The translations under genes and the position numbers were made by a program. A stretch of DNA of 35,410 nucleotides from Mucilaginibacter sp. (GTDB taxonomy: Bacteria; Bacteroidota; Bacteroidia; Sphingobacteriales; Sphingobacteriaceae): assembly GCA_028287865.1 (NCBI GenBank), contig JAQBOU010000093.1, positions 1 through 35,410 on the forward strand. Reading direction: 5' to 3'. Under the pieces are notes generated by a model. It was not told the DNA's origin, made no database searches, and saw nothing but the letters and a program-made list of their open reading frames with translations. This document shows, piece after piece, positions 17,802 through 25,984 of this stretch. Every line of letters begins with the position of its first letter. The first letter of the stretch is position 1.

Positions 17802-18644
17802 ATGGCAGAGTTGCGAGCTTTTTTTTCAAGTCATGAAGATTTAACCCAGGTTATTTTATATGCTTTGGTTATTACCTCTTTATGGGTTGCCGAGGTATCC
17901 CTTTTTGGTTATAGTTTAAAAAATAAATGGAAACATACTGCGGTGAATTCCCTGTTTATTTTCACGGCGCTTCCTATTCAGCTTTTATTAACCACTTTTA
18001 TTGTATTAATTTCAAGCTGGGCCAATATCCATCACTGGGGGCTTATCAATTTCATTCCCTACCATCACAATGCATGGGTTTATTATATCACCCTTTTCAT
18101 CTTACTGGATCTTTGCGAGTATGTTTACCACGTAATTATGCATAAAGTGGATACTTTATGGAAATTCCACTTGGTTCATCACAGTGATTTGCGCGTGGAT
18201 GTATCCACAACAATCAGGGAGCATCCCGGCGAAACCTGTGTGCGCACCTGTTTTTTAATGCTTTGGACATTTCTGCTGGGCCCTGCCGTGGGTGTTTTAA
18301 TTTTACGACAAACCTTTCAATCCATTTCAAATGTTTCAGCACATACCGAGTTCCGGCTGTCGCCAAGGGCAAACAAAATAATCGGGTTGCTTTTTATAAC
18401 ACCTAATTTGCACCATGTACATCATCACTATCAATTGCCCTATACCGACTGTAACTATGGAGATGTATTAAGTATATGGGACAGGCTTTTTGGCACCTAT
18501 ACGGAACTGGATAGAGAAGAAACAGTTTTTGGAATTGACACCCACATGGATGAAAAGGTGAATGGGAATTTTTTAAATGTTATTAAGGTCCCTTTCCAGA
18601 AACTTGAAAGAAAAGAGAACCATTCTGTTGTTAAAAAAAACTGA
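17802..18644 (+). CDS. Sterol desaturase / fatty acid hydroxylase superfamily protein
   Basis: Integral membrane di-iron oxygenase of 280 aa. Transmembrane segments lie near 16-36, 51-71, 92-108 and 152-170. The histidine clusters are H110-x3-H114 (HVIMH), H123-x2-HH (HLVHH, 123-127) and HHVHH (204-208), the pattern of the superfamily that includes sterol C4/C5 oxidases, alkylglycerol monooxygenase and sphinganine C4-hydroxylase (SUR2). The sequence does not decide among these. It lies 40 bp downstream of the DES1-like gene on the same strand, so joint action on a lipid, plausibly a sphingoid base or its acyl chain, is a reasonable inference. Confidence 0.85.
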   Translation: MAELRAFFSSHEDLTQVILYALVITSLWVAEVSLFGYSLKNKWKHTAVNSLFIFTALPIQLLLTTFIVLISSWANIHHWGLINFIPYHHNAWVYYITLFILLDLCEYVYHVIMHKVDTLWKFHLVHHSDLRVDVSTTIREHPGETCVRTCFLMLWTFLLGPAVGVLILRQTFQSISNVSAHTEFRLSPRANKIIGLLFITPNLHHVHHHYQLPYTDCNYGDVLSIWDRLFGTYTELDREETVFGIDTHMDEKVNGNFLNVIKVPFQKLERKENHSVVKKN

Positions 18645-18811
18645 AATTTTATTATTTCCCTGGAGATATTTAATCCATAAACATTATTTTTTTTAGGGCT
18701 TCCGGACCAGCTAAATTCCAGGTCATCAACTACTCATCTTAACAAGCAAGCATCACACTAAAAGTGTTTATTTGCGTTATTTAACAAATACCAGTAAAAG
18801 TTAACATAAAC

Positions 18812-19714
18812 ATGAGTCGTACAAAAAAACTACGTGTAATAATACCACTGGTAATTATACTGTTTTTGGGCGCTTATGGAAGGCACAGGTATGATAACCA
18901 ACAAAGTAATGTTGTTGGGCGCTTGCAAATCAAAGCGATGGACGAAATATCAGGTATCGCTGCATCAGGCATCAACAAAGATTTATATTACGTACATAAC
19001 GACAGCGGAGATACCAGCAGGTTCTTTGGTATATTACCCACCGGAGCGGTTAAATCTACTGTTTATTTTAAAGGTGATTCAAAAGAACCCTGGGGAGTTC
19101 ATGACTGTGAAGACATTGCGGTAGGCCCCGGACCTGAAAAAGGAAAAAGCTATGTGTATATGGGCGATATAGGCGATAATTATTCGGTACGCCCGTACCT
19201 CACCATTTATCGCATGGAAGAACAAAAGTCATGGGCGAAGGACAGTATTGCGCATGCCGATGCTATTCCTATTCATGTGAAATATCCTGACGGTGCGAAG
19301 GATGCTGAAACTTTGATGATTGACCCTGTTGAAAAACTAATCTATATCGTGTCAAAAAGGCAGGATTCAGTAACCGTTTATACTACGCCATTAATTTACA
19401 AACCAAATGACACCGTAACATTAACTAAACGATGCAAGTTGTTTTTTAAAGGATTAAAGCTATTTAAATGGATAACTGCAGGTGATATCTCAAAAGACGG
19501 GCAGCAGGTTTTAATAAAAAGCTATACCAAAGTATATTACTGGAAACGGGAGAATAACGAACCCATCTGGAAAACAATACAAAGGACACCCCAGGTACTG
19601 CCCTACACGCAGGAAAGACAGGGGGAGGCTATTGGATTTACGCCTGATGGCAAAGGCTATTACACTTGCAGTGAAGGTGTTTATACCCCTATTTACCATT
19701 ATAATATTCCATAA
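18812..19714 (+). CDS. Conserved propeller-like exported protein of unknown function
   Basis: 300-residue protein with an N-terminal membrane anchor or signal (residues 8-23) followed by motifs of a family I know only as uncharacterised: EISGIAASGINKDLYYVHND, then HDCEDIAVGPGPEKG, YVYMGDIGDNYSVR and PDGAKDAETLMID. The repeated acidic turns and alternating hydrophobic strands suggest a calcium-binding beta-propeller. No catalytic motif is evident. It follows the two lipid-modifying enzymes after 167 bp and converges with the T9SS cargo gene with only six bases between stop codons. Confidence 0.7.
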   Translation: MSRTKKLRVIIPLVIILFLGAYGRHRYDNQQSNVVGRLQIKAMDEISGIAASGINKDLYYVHNDSGDTSRFFGILPTGAVKSTVYFKGDSKEPWGVHDCEDIAVGPGPEKGKSYVYMGDIGDNYSVRPYLTIYRMEEQKSWAKDSIAHADAIPIHVKYPDGAKDAETLMIDPVEKLIYIVSKRQDSVTVYTTPLIYKPNDTVTLTKRCKLFFKGLKLFKWITAGDISKDGQQVLIKSYTKVYYWKRENNEPIWKTIQRTPQVLPYTQERQGEAIGFTPDGKGYYTCSEGVYTPIYHYNIP

Positions 19715-19720
19715 TGCCGC

Positions 19721-22558
19721 TTATTTTAAAATAGCCACATTACCGGCGTACCTACCCTTGTTATTTTTAAGGTCAATAATATAATAATAAGTGCCGGATG
19801 GCAGCTGGGCCCCGTTTGCTGTTCCGTTCCATGGCTGACCGTAACCTAAAGAGTGGAAGATCAATTGCCCGTAACGGTTAAAAACATCAACAGTACAGTT
19901 CAAATAATAATTTATATTCTTGATATTCCATTGATCATTTATGCCATCGCCATTTGGAGAAAAAGCAGTAGGTATGATAATGGGTTTGATAATAGCTACC
20001 GTAATACTTGCTATTGCCTCACATCCGTCAACGGATATTACCTGTAACTGGTAAGTTGTGGCGTTTAAGGGGCTTGAAATTGGATTTTGAGCTAAAGGAT
20101 CGCTTAACCCGGTGGCTGGCGTCCATTTGTACGCGACTATATTCCCACTAACTACAGGGTACAGCTTTACCGATGCACCTTCATTGATGAGCGGTTGTTC
20201 GTTAAAGCTTACTTCAGGCAAAGGGTTAACTTTAATGGTAATTGAATTACTAAAAACAGGTGTTATGCATCCATTGCCGTTTAATACCGCGCAGTTGATC
20301 ACATCATTATCATTTAAACCATCTGTAGTAAATATAGAGGAATTAATCCCGTTATTAATTCCATTTACCGTCCATTGGTAGTTCAAATTTTTGTTTCCGT
20401 TAATTACTGTAGCATTAAAAGTAACGGGGGAACCTTTGCAAACAGCGTTTACTGAGGATGATATACTAACAACGGGAGTTTGTGATTGAAGCGCCGTAAC
20501 AGTAAATGAATTGCTTAACATATTTAACAATGAACTTACTGTTGAAACGGTAACTGTAACAGGAACGCCAACGGTTAAACCTGTACCTGGCAACGGCGTT
20601 TGCGTGAATAGGATACTGCCACCATTGCAATTATCTTTAGCTATCACCAGGGGCGTGTAATCCGGCAGTGTGGTTATACAGTCTTCCGTGCTTACAACCT
20701 GATTATTTGCCAGGTTATTTATAATTGTTGCGCTGTTTTGCACTGTTACCGCTACCAACTGCTGGCTTATACCGCCTGCTCCATCGTCGGCAATAATGGA
20801 TACTGTTTGGTTACCCAGATCAGAACAGGTAAAAGTTCCGGGACTTATTTTTACGGTTGGTGATGGATTTACACAACTGGTTACCGTGGCAACATCTGCA
20901 AGCTTAACGATATACTTTCCTGTAGCATCTACTGTTAATATAATTGGTGCTTGATTAGGTATTATTACAGGTTTATTAGCAACAGTTACATAAAACGAAG
21001 TACTCGTAACACCTCCATAGTTATCTTTAGCCGCTAAAGTAACTTTAGCAGGTATGTTAAAAGGCATTTTTGTACCAGCTACGGGTTGTTGTGTTACCGT
21101 AAGCTTAGCTTCTGCACAATTATCAGTAATCTTTGTATTAAGTGTATAATCAGGCAGCATTGCATCACAGGTTACATCAGCGTTGATATTTACATCGGGT
21201 GGGGTAACAAAAACCGGGGAACTTACTATAGTTACCTGTACCGCCAGTACAGATTGTTTTCCTGTAGCCGGGGCACCTCCGATATTTCCGTCAACATCAC
21301 CTGTTTTTCCATCGCCGGCAAAAGTACTAACCGTGCCATCGGGTGTAATCTTCCTGATTTTATGATTATACCTGTCGGCTACAAATAAATCGCCACTTGC
21401 ATCAAATACCAGCCCGGTTGGATCACTGAAACTGGCGGCAGTGCCAACACCATCGGTTGAGCCGCCTGCCGGACCTAAGGCGGTATTCCCGGCAAAAGTA
21501 CTTACCAATCCTGCCGGGGTAATTTTTCTTATTTCGTTGTTAAACCTGTCCGACACAAATAAATTTCCGGATTTATCAATTGTAATTCCATAAGGCCCGT
21601 TGAATGTGGCTACATTGCCCGGTCCATCTGCCGAGCCGGTACTCGTCCCACTTCCGGCCAGGGTGGTAACTACGCCTGCAGGGCTGATCTCTCTGATCCG
21701 TGAGCTGCCAGCATCGGTGATATATAAATTGCCTGCATTGTCAAAAACCAATCCGGAGGGATCGCTAAAAGCGGCAGCTGCCGCTCCTCCATCTGCCGAC
21801 TGCCGGCTACCATTTCCGGCAACAGTGGTTACAACTCCGCCCGGGGTAATTTTCCTGATCCTTTCATTCAGCTCATCGGCAACATAAAGATTTCCTGATG
21901 CATCTATCGCTAATCCTAAAGGTGTATTAAATTCAGCGCCCGTGCCCGCACCGTCCTTATAGCCGCTCATACCATCGCCAGCCAAAGTTGTTACATTACC
22001 GGATGGGGTGATCTTTTTTATTACATTGCATAATGCATCTGCCACATAAACATTCCCCGCGTTATCTGTAACAATCCCGATCGGATAAGAAAAGCCGGCG
22101 CCAGTACCCACTCCATCGTTGCAGGCCTTGTTACCGCTACCCGCAATGGTGCTCACATCGCCAACAGGTGTGATTTTTTTTATCTTATTGTTTCCAAAAT
22201 CAGTAAAATAAAGGTTTCCGGAAGCATCAACAGTTATATTCCATGGTCCTCCAAAACTGGATGCAGATGGATTGGTTGGTGTGCTGAAAGTTCCGTTGGT
22301 TGCTGTAACGGTAACAATTTGCGGCCCTAAACCGGAGCAATCAAAAACGGAGGGAACCAAAGTTACCTGTGTTGAAGGATCAGTTACGCCGCTTACTGAA
22401 GCAACATCCGCCAACGAGACATTATATTTTCCGGAAGCATCCAGATGAAATATAATTGGCCCCGGTTGAGGCGTAATTTTGGGCTGACTATATGCCTTAT
22501 ACCCTTTAGTTAAACAGAGGGCAAGCAAAGCAAAAAATAGCAACCTAAAAGACATCAT
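19721..22558 (-). CDS. Secreted T9SS cargo: NHL propeller, HYR/Ig-like domains, type B sorting domain
   Basis: Large secreted protein, about 945 aa from the ATG at 22558. A TTG nine bases upstream also fits, but the ATG gives a better signal peptide (residues 1-25, rich in Leu and Phe). Six NHL-type repeats of about 55 residues (for example GNLYVADELNERIRKITPGG) span about 102-420. HYR/Ig-like domains follow, with Cys pairs and DNC motifs, and then a PKD-like segment. The C-terminal 80 residues (PTAFSPNGDGINDQWNIKN, DVFNRYGQLIFHS, LPSGTYYYIIDLKNNKG) are the gliding-motility-associated type B sorting domain recognised by the type IX secretion system. A first Ig-like domain is split around the propeller. 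It is probably exposed or released at the cell surface; the ligand is unknown. Confidence 0.9.
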   Translation of the reverse strand: MMSFRLLFFALLALCLTKGYKAYSQPKITPQPGPIIFHLDASGKYNVSLADVASVSGVTDPSTQVTLVPSVFDCSGLGPQIVTVTATNGTFSTPTNPSASSFGGPWNITVDASGNLYFTDFGNNKIKKITPVGDVSTIAGSGNKACNDGVGTGAGFSYPIGIVTDNAGNVYVADALCNVIKKITPSGNVTTLAGDGMSGYKDGAGTGAEFNTPLGLAIDASGNLYVADELNERIRKITPGGVVTTVAGNGSRQSADGGAAAAAFSDPSGLVFDNAGNLYITDAGSSRIREISPAGVVTTLAGSGTSTGSADGPGNVATFNGPYGITIDKSGNLFVSDRFNNEIRKITPAGLVSTFAGNTALGPAGGSTDGVGTAASFSDPTGLVFDASGDLFVADRYNHKIRKITPDGTVSTFAGDGKTGDVDGNIGGAPATGKQSVLAVQVTIVSSPVFVTPPDVNINADVTCDAMLPDYTLNTKITDNCAEAKLTVTQQPVAGTKMPFNIPAKVTLAAKDNYGGVTSTSFYVTVANKPVIIPNQAPIILTVDATGKYIVKLADVATVTSCVNPSPTVKISPGTFTCSDLGNQTVSIIADDGAGGISQQLVAVTVQNSATIINNLANNQVVSTEDCITTLPDYTPLVIAKDNCNGGSILFTQTPLPGTGLTVGVPVTVTVSTVSSLLNMLSNSFTVTALQSQTPVVSISSSVNAVCKGSPVTFNATVINGNKNLNYQWTVNGINNGINSSIFTTDGLNDNDVINCAVLNGNGCITPVFSNSITIKVNPLPEVSFNEQPLINEGASVKLYPVVSGNIVAYKWTPATGLSDPLAQNPISSPLNATTYQLQVISVDGCEAIASITVAIIKPIIIPTAFSPNGDGINDQWNIKNINYYLNCTVDVFNRYGQLIFHSLGYGQPWNGTANGAQLPSGTYYYIIDLKNNKGRYAGNVAILK

Positions 22559-22707
22559 TGCCGGCAAGGAATAAAAATTATTACTAGTTAACAGGTATTA
22601 ATTGGTAGTACCGTTATTTAATACGATGGTTTATATAATATAGCTACACAATATAATAATTATTATTAAAGCTTATTTAACCAGGTAGATATAAAGTATT
22701 TAAGTTA

Positions 22708-22818
22708 TCACTTTAAAGTTTGTGAATAGTCATTCACATAATCGCGGGGGGATTTTCCAATAATACTTTTAAAAACATAACTAAATTGGTATACTGTTAA
22801 ACCCGCAACATTGTGACA
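22708..22818 (-). pseudogene. C-terminal remnant of an AraC-family regulator
   Basis: The minus strand encodes NVAGLTVYQFSYVFKSI, then IGKSPRDYVNDYSQTLK and a stop at 22708. This is the second helix-turn-helix of AraC/XylS regulators (family pattern: hydrophobic-G-F-x4-YF-x2-FK, then G-x-SP-x-x-Y). The upstream frame soon loses similarity and reaches a stop at 22843-22845. Only about 35 codons remain of a gene that is normally about 280 codons, so it is a dead stub. Confidence 0.75.
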
Positions 22819-22893
22819 ACTGTGACAGATACAGCAAAAGGTTTAATACTTTTCTTTCCACATTTTTCCAAAACATTTGTTGGCAACAATTCA

Positions 22894-22924
22894 TTGCCGC
22901 GTACCCCTTTTAGTTATAATTTTG
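22894..22924 (+). promoter_or_regulatory. Predicted promoter of dcd
   Basis: TTG (22894-22896), a 20-bp spacer and TAATTTTG (22917-22924) match the Bacteroidota consensus. The dcd start codon lies 21 nt after the -7 element. Confidence 0.65.
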
Positions 22925-22945
22925 ATGCTCCATTAGTTAGAGAGC

Positions 22946-23482
22946 ATGATACTTTCAGATAAGCGCATTTTAGAAGAAATTGAGTTAGGACACATCATAA
23001 TTGAACCTTTTGTGCGTGATTGTCTGGGTACCAACTCCTACGATGTGCATTTGGGAAAACACCTGGCTTGTTATCGTGACAGGGTGCTGGATGCAAAACT
23101 GCATAATGAAATAACTTATTTCGAGATATCAAAAGACGGCTTTGTATTACAGCCTAATACCCTGTACCTCGGGGTTACCATGGAGTATACCGAAACCCAT
23201 AAGCATGTCCCTTTTTTGGAAGGTAAATCGAGCACCGGGCGTTTGGGAATTGATATACATGCCACCGCAGGCAAAGGCGACGTAGGGTTTTGCAACACCT
23301 GGACGCTGGAAATATCATGCACACAACCCGTTAAAATTTATGCCGGGATGCCCATCGGCCAATTGATCTACTTTGTGGTGGAAGGCGAAATAGAAACATT
23401 TTACAACACAAAAGGCAATGCCAAGTATAATGTACCCAGTACCCGCCCTGTTGAAAGCATGATGTGGAAGAATCAGTTTTGA
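22946..23482 (+). CDS. dcd: dCTP deaminase
   Basis: Converts dCTP to dUTP for thymidylate synthesis. The N-terminus MILSDKRILEEI is characteristic, and the active-site segments follow: LEGKSSTGRLG at 91-101 (with S95, S96 and R99), HATAGKGDVGF at 105-115, and TLEIS with the catalytic Glu E122. The motif MPIGQLIYF (135-143) closes the trimer-type fold. At 178 aa it fits the trimeric deaminase family. The sequence does not decide between a monofunctional deaminase and a bifunctional deaminase/diphosphatase. The gene stands alone, flanked on both sides by fragments of lost genes. Confidence 0.92.
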   Translation: MILSDKRILEEIELGHIIIEPFVRDCLGTNSYDVHLGKHLACYRDRVLDAKLHNEITYFEISKDGFVLQPNTLYLGVTMEYTETHKHVPFLEGKSSTGRLGIDIHATAGKGDVGFCNTWTLEISCTQPVKIYAGMPIGQLIYFVVEGEIETFYNTKGNAKYNVPSTRPVESMMWKNQF

Positions 23483-23491
23483 GGTGGTTAA

Positions 23492-23602
23492 TCATTTGAA
23501 TATTTTAATGCCGATACCAAAGGAGTTTACAAAATAGTGATAGAGGGTATAGACGATGACGGTAATTTAGGCAGACGGGTTGTAAGATATAAAGTTGAGT
23601 AA
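23492..23602 (+). pseudogene. C-terminal stub of a large secreted protein
   Basis: Nine bases after dcd an orphan frame reads FEYFNADTKGVYKIVIEGID then DDGNLGRRVVRYKVE and a stop at 23602; the frame is closed upstream by a TAA at 23489-23491. There is no start codon. The wording resembles the extreme C-terminus of large Bacteroidota exported proteins with carboxypeptidase-regulatory/MG2-like domains, from memory and not from a search. Everything upstream has been deleted up to dcd, so this is a remnant and not a small gene. Confidence 0.65.
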
Positions 23603-23751
23603 CCCATTTATTTATCCCGAAAATTTATTTATTATTGCTGGCATTGATGCTTAACTGAGCATTCATTACCTCGTTTTTTGAAAAAAATTATTTAATTTAT
23701 ATTAAACCTTTTTAAAAAACGTTGTTCTTATAGATAATTAACAAACTACTT

Positions 23752-24162
23752 ATGAAAAAAATCTTAACTATCCTTGGCTGCATTATTTTATTTGCAGCAA
23801 CTTCCTGTACCAAACAATATGTTAGCCCGGCAACTACCAATCAAACTGTTTATGCCAATGTAGTTGCCACTGACTGGAAGCCGTATACCGATAATACTGG
23901 TAAATCATCTTATACAGTACCTATTTCTGTTAACCTCATCAGCAATAGCTTTGCGCAGTATGGCGGTATAATAGTAGCTATTTCTTATGACGGCGGAAGT
24001 ACTTATGAGCAATTGCCCGAAGTTTATAATGGTATCGCTTATAGCTATACTTATAACGGAGGTAATGTTAGCCTTTATGCCCAGTCTGCAGATGGTACTA
24101 CAGCTGTGCAACCAACACTGCCTATCAAGGTTAAAATTATTTTGGTTGATTCCAACGGTTAA
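23752..24162 (+). CDS. Small hypothetical lipoprotein
   Basis: 136-residue protein with a signal peptide and lipobox (AATSC, C19), so lipid-anchored. The mature part is rich in Tyr, Val, Thr and Asn, with alternating hydrophobic strands (TVPISVNLISNSFAQYGGII, NGGNVSLYAQSADG), and is probably an all-beta Ig-like domain. I do not recognise the family. It has its own transcription unit, with a spacer of about 150 bp from the upstream stub, and ends at a bidirectional terminator shared with fabI. Confidence 0.75.
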   Translation: MKKILTILGCIILFAATSCTKQYVSPATTNQTVYANVVATDWKPYTDNTGKSSYTVPISVNLISNSFAQYGGIIVAISYDGGSTYEQLPEVYNGIAYSYTYNGGNVSLYAQSADGTTAVQPTLPIKVKIILVDSNG

Positions 24163-24182
24163 ACTGGAAGGTTTTCCGAAAC

Positions 24183-24216
24183 AAAAAAGGTTCCCTCAGC
24201 TGAAGGAACCTTTTTT
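24183..24216. terminator. Bidirectional intrinsic terminator
   Basis: AAAAAAGGTTCC and GGAACCTTTTTT form a 12-bp stem around a 10-nt loop between convergent genes. It has T-runs on both strands, so it serves both the small lipoprotein gene and fabI. Confidence 0.88.
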
Positions 24217-24234
24217 GTTTAGATATATTTCTTT

Positions 24235-25047
24235 TTATTTTTCCATTTGCTCAATCACCGCCTGGGTAACTCCTGTATAAGAGAAACCTCCATCGTGAAA
24301 CAAATTTTGCATGGTCACCATTTTGGTGAGATCAGAAAACAAAGACACGCAGTAATCAGCACATTGATCGGCATTGGCATTACCAAGCGGACTCATTTTT
24401 TCGGCATAATTAATAAAGCCATCAAACCCTTTAACACCTGATCCTGCTGTTGTGCGGGTAGGCGACTGAGAAACAGTATTGATACGCACATGTTTTTTAA
24501 CGCCATAATAATAGCCAAAGCTACGGGCAATGCTTTCCAGGTAAGCCTTATTATCGGCCATGTCATTATAGTCAGGGAATACCCGCTGTGCTGCAATATA
24601 AGTTAAGGCCAGTACAGATCCCCATTCGTTTATGGCATCCATCTTCATGGCGGTTGACAGTACCCTGTGCAGGCTTAAAGCAGAAATATCAAGACCTTTA
24701 TGGGTAAAATCGTAATTATTTTCAGTATAAGTAATGCCTTTACGCACATTAACGCTCATGCCGATGGAATGCAGGATAAAATCAACGCCGCCTCCAAAAT
24801 GCTCCTGTGTTTTGGTGAACAGGTTAACTAAGTCGTCACTATTGGTTACATCGGCGCTAATTACGGGGGCATTACATTGTTCGGCCAGTTTATTTAATTC
24901 GCCCATGCGTAATGCAATAGGGGCGTTGGACAAAACTATTTCGGCACCTTCTTCTACAGCACGCTGCGCCACCTTCCAGGCGATGGATTGCTCGTTCAGC
25001 GCTCCGAAAATAATTCCTTTTTTACCTTTTAGTAAGTTATAAGCCAT
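24235..25047 (-). CDS. fabI: Enoyl-[acyl-carrier-protein] reductase FabI
   Basis: NADH-dependent reductase that completes each cycle of fatty-acid elongation. The N-terminal cofactor motif is FabI-like (GKKGIIFGALNEQSIAW, 8-24), not the classical SDR glycine triplet. The catalytic Tyr-x6-Lys pair is Y160 and K167 (YNDMADNK), with the second conserved Tyr at Y150 (LALTYIAAQ). The substrate-binding end is QSPTRTTAGSG followed by a C-terminal LFHDGGFSYTG. At 270 aa it is normal. This is the target of triclosan-type inhibitors in other bacteria. It lies downstream of an alpha/beta hydrolase gene but has its own predicted promoter. Confidence 0.95.
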   Translation of the reverse strand: MAYNLLKGKKGIIFGALNEQSIAWKVAQRAVEEGAEIVLSNAPIALRMGELNKLAEQCNAPVISADVTNSDDLVNLFTKTQEHFGGGVDFILHSIGMSVNVRKGITYTENNYDFTHKGLDISALSLHRVLSTAMKMDAINEWGSVLALTYIAAQRVFPDYNDMADNKAYLESIARSFGYYYGVKKHVRINTVSQSPTRTTAGSGVKGFDGFINYAEKMSPLGNANADQCADYCVSLFSDLTKMVTMQNLFHDGGFSYTGVTQAVIEQMEK

Positions 25048-25070
25048 GTTTAAATTTGATTATAAGGAGG

Positions 25071-25101
25071 CAAAGGTATATAATTATTAATTAGAATAAA
25101 A
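25071..25101 (-). promoter_or_regulatory. Predicted promoter of fabI
   Basis: Minus-strand -7 element TACCTTTG (25071-25078) is a full consensus match and lies 23 nt before the fabI start. The -33 position has TTT rather than TTG. Confidence 0.55.
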
Positions 25102-25159
25102 CGGGTACAATTAAGCCTTTAATTGTTTATTAAACTACCCGGGCTAACGGGTTCAGTGC

Positions 25160-25951
25160 CTATGAATGATTCAGAAAGCGAATGATTTGATCATTTATTT
25201 CCTTTTTTTGAGCATCGGTTCCAGATTCGCCCATATCGTTATGAATGGTGTTTACTTTAACAACTTTCATTTTATACTTTTTCTGCTCTTTCACCGATGG
25301 TAAAACATTTGGGTCGGCCCGCTGGTCGCTTGAGCGGATCGAAAATATTTTCGGGGTAGCTGACCTTGGAAACGGTACGCGGCGGTTATCAAGTGAGATC
25401 ACAACTTTAGCGAATTTTGGATACTCATTGGCAATAAGCATGGCCATGTCGCCTCCATTTGAATGCCCTATCAAAACAATGTTAGTATAATCGAGTCCGA
25501 TATATTCTTTCTTAAGCCTGTCAGTTACATAGAGAATGCTTTTTACGCCGGTATCCCAAAAGGGCTTTCTTAATTTATAAATATCACCGGTTCGCGGTAA
25601 TGAGTCATCTGTAGCAAGATCATGCTGAATAGTTACTACCAGGTAGCCATTTATTGCAAGATTAACGGCTATATAGCTGTAGTCGGTTCTGGTGCCGCCA
25701 TATCCGGGATTTAATATCACCAGCTTTTTGTGAATATTTTTGTGAAGGGAGTATTTCAAATTTGTCATGTTTTCCCTGTTATAAATCGATATCGGAATAA
25801 TCCTGTTCCTCAAACTATCCACCCATGTTAGGGTATCAATCCTGGTAATAATGCCATTAATATAAACATCTGTGTTCAAGGGCGGCAGATGAGGCTTTTT
25901 TGCAGCACAACTGCTGATGATTAGAAGAATTAATAAGTACCGTAATTTCAT
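25160..25951 (-). CDS. Alpha/beta hydrolase lipoprotein (PAF-acetylhydrolase-like)
   Basis: Predicted envelope hydrolase of 263 aa. A short signal peptide ends in a lipobox (IISSC, C15). The hydrolase core shows the oxyanion region LVILNPGYGGTRTDYSYIA (77-95) and the nucleophile elbow GHSNGG with S164. The likely acid is in VVISLDNRRVP, and a His lies near the end in TIHNDMG. The overall arrangement resembles platelet-activating-factor acetylhydrolase or chlorophyllase-like enzymes. The substrate is unknown. It follows recN by 33 bp, so it may be the last gene of that transcript. Confidence 0.82.
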   Translation of the reverse strand: MKLRYLLILLIISSCAAKKPHLPPLNTDVYINGIITRIDTLTWVDSLRNRIIPISIYNRENMTNLKYSLHKNIHKKLVILNPGYGGTRTDYSYIAVNLAINGYLVVTIQHDLATDDSLPRTGDIYKLRKPFWDTGVKSILYVTDRLKKEYIGLDYTNIVLIGHSNGGDMAMLIANEYPKFAKVVISLDNRRVPFPRSATPKIFSIRSSDQRADPNVLPSVKEQKKYKMKVVKVNTIHNDMGESGTDAQKKEINDQIIRFLNHS

Positions 25952-25984
25952 ATCAATAGAATTCCTTCTGCCAACTTAAAACTG

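Larger units (their letters stand above)
22568..22945. other. 378-bp spacer between the T9SS cargo gene and dcd
   Basis: AT-rich stretch holding the stub of an AraC-family gene (22708-22818, minus) and the predicted dcd promoter (22894-22924). Nothing else could be supported. Confidence 0.6.

Noticed and set aside
19722..19733. Palindrome TATTTTAAAATA between convergent genes
   Set aside because: It lies at the end of the T9SS cargo coding sequence, is purely AT-rich apart from nothing else, and lacks a terminator-like stem.
20112..21887. Several plus-strand frames of 60-100 codons within the T9SS cargo gene
   Set aside because: They are shadows caused by the repetitive, GC-richer NHL and Ig-like coding sequence on the other strand.
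25137..25152. ACCCG/CGGGT hairpin after the alpha/beta hydrolase gene
   Set aside because: Five base pairs with a poor T-run; too weak to call a terminator.
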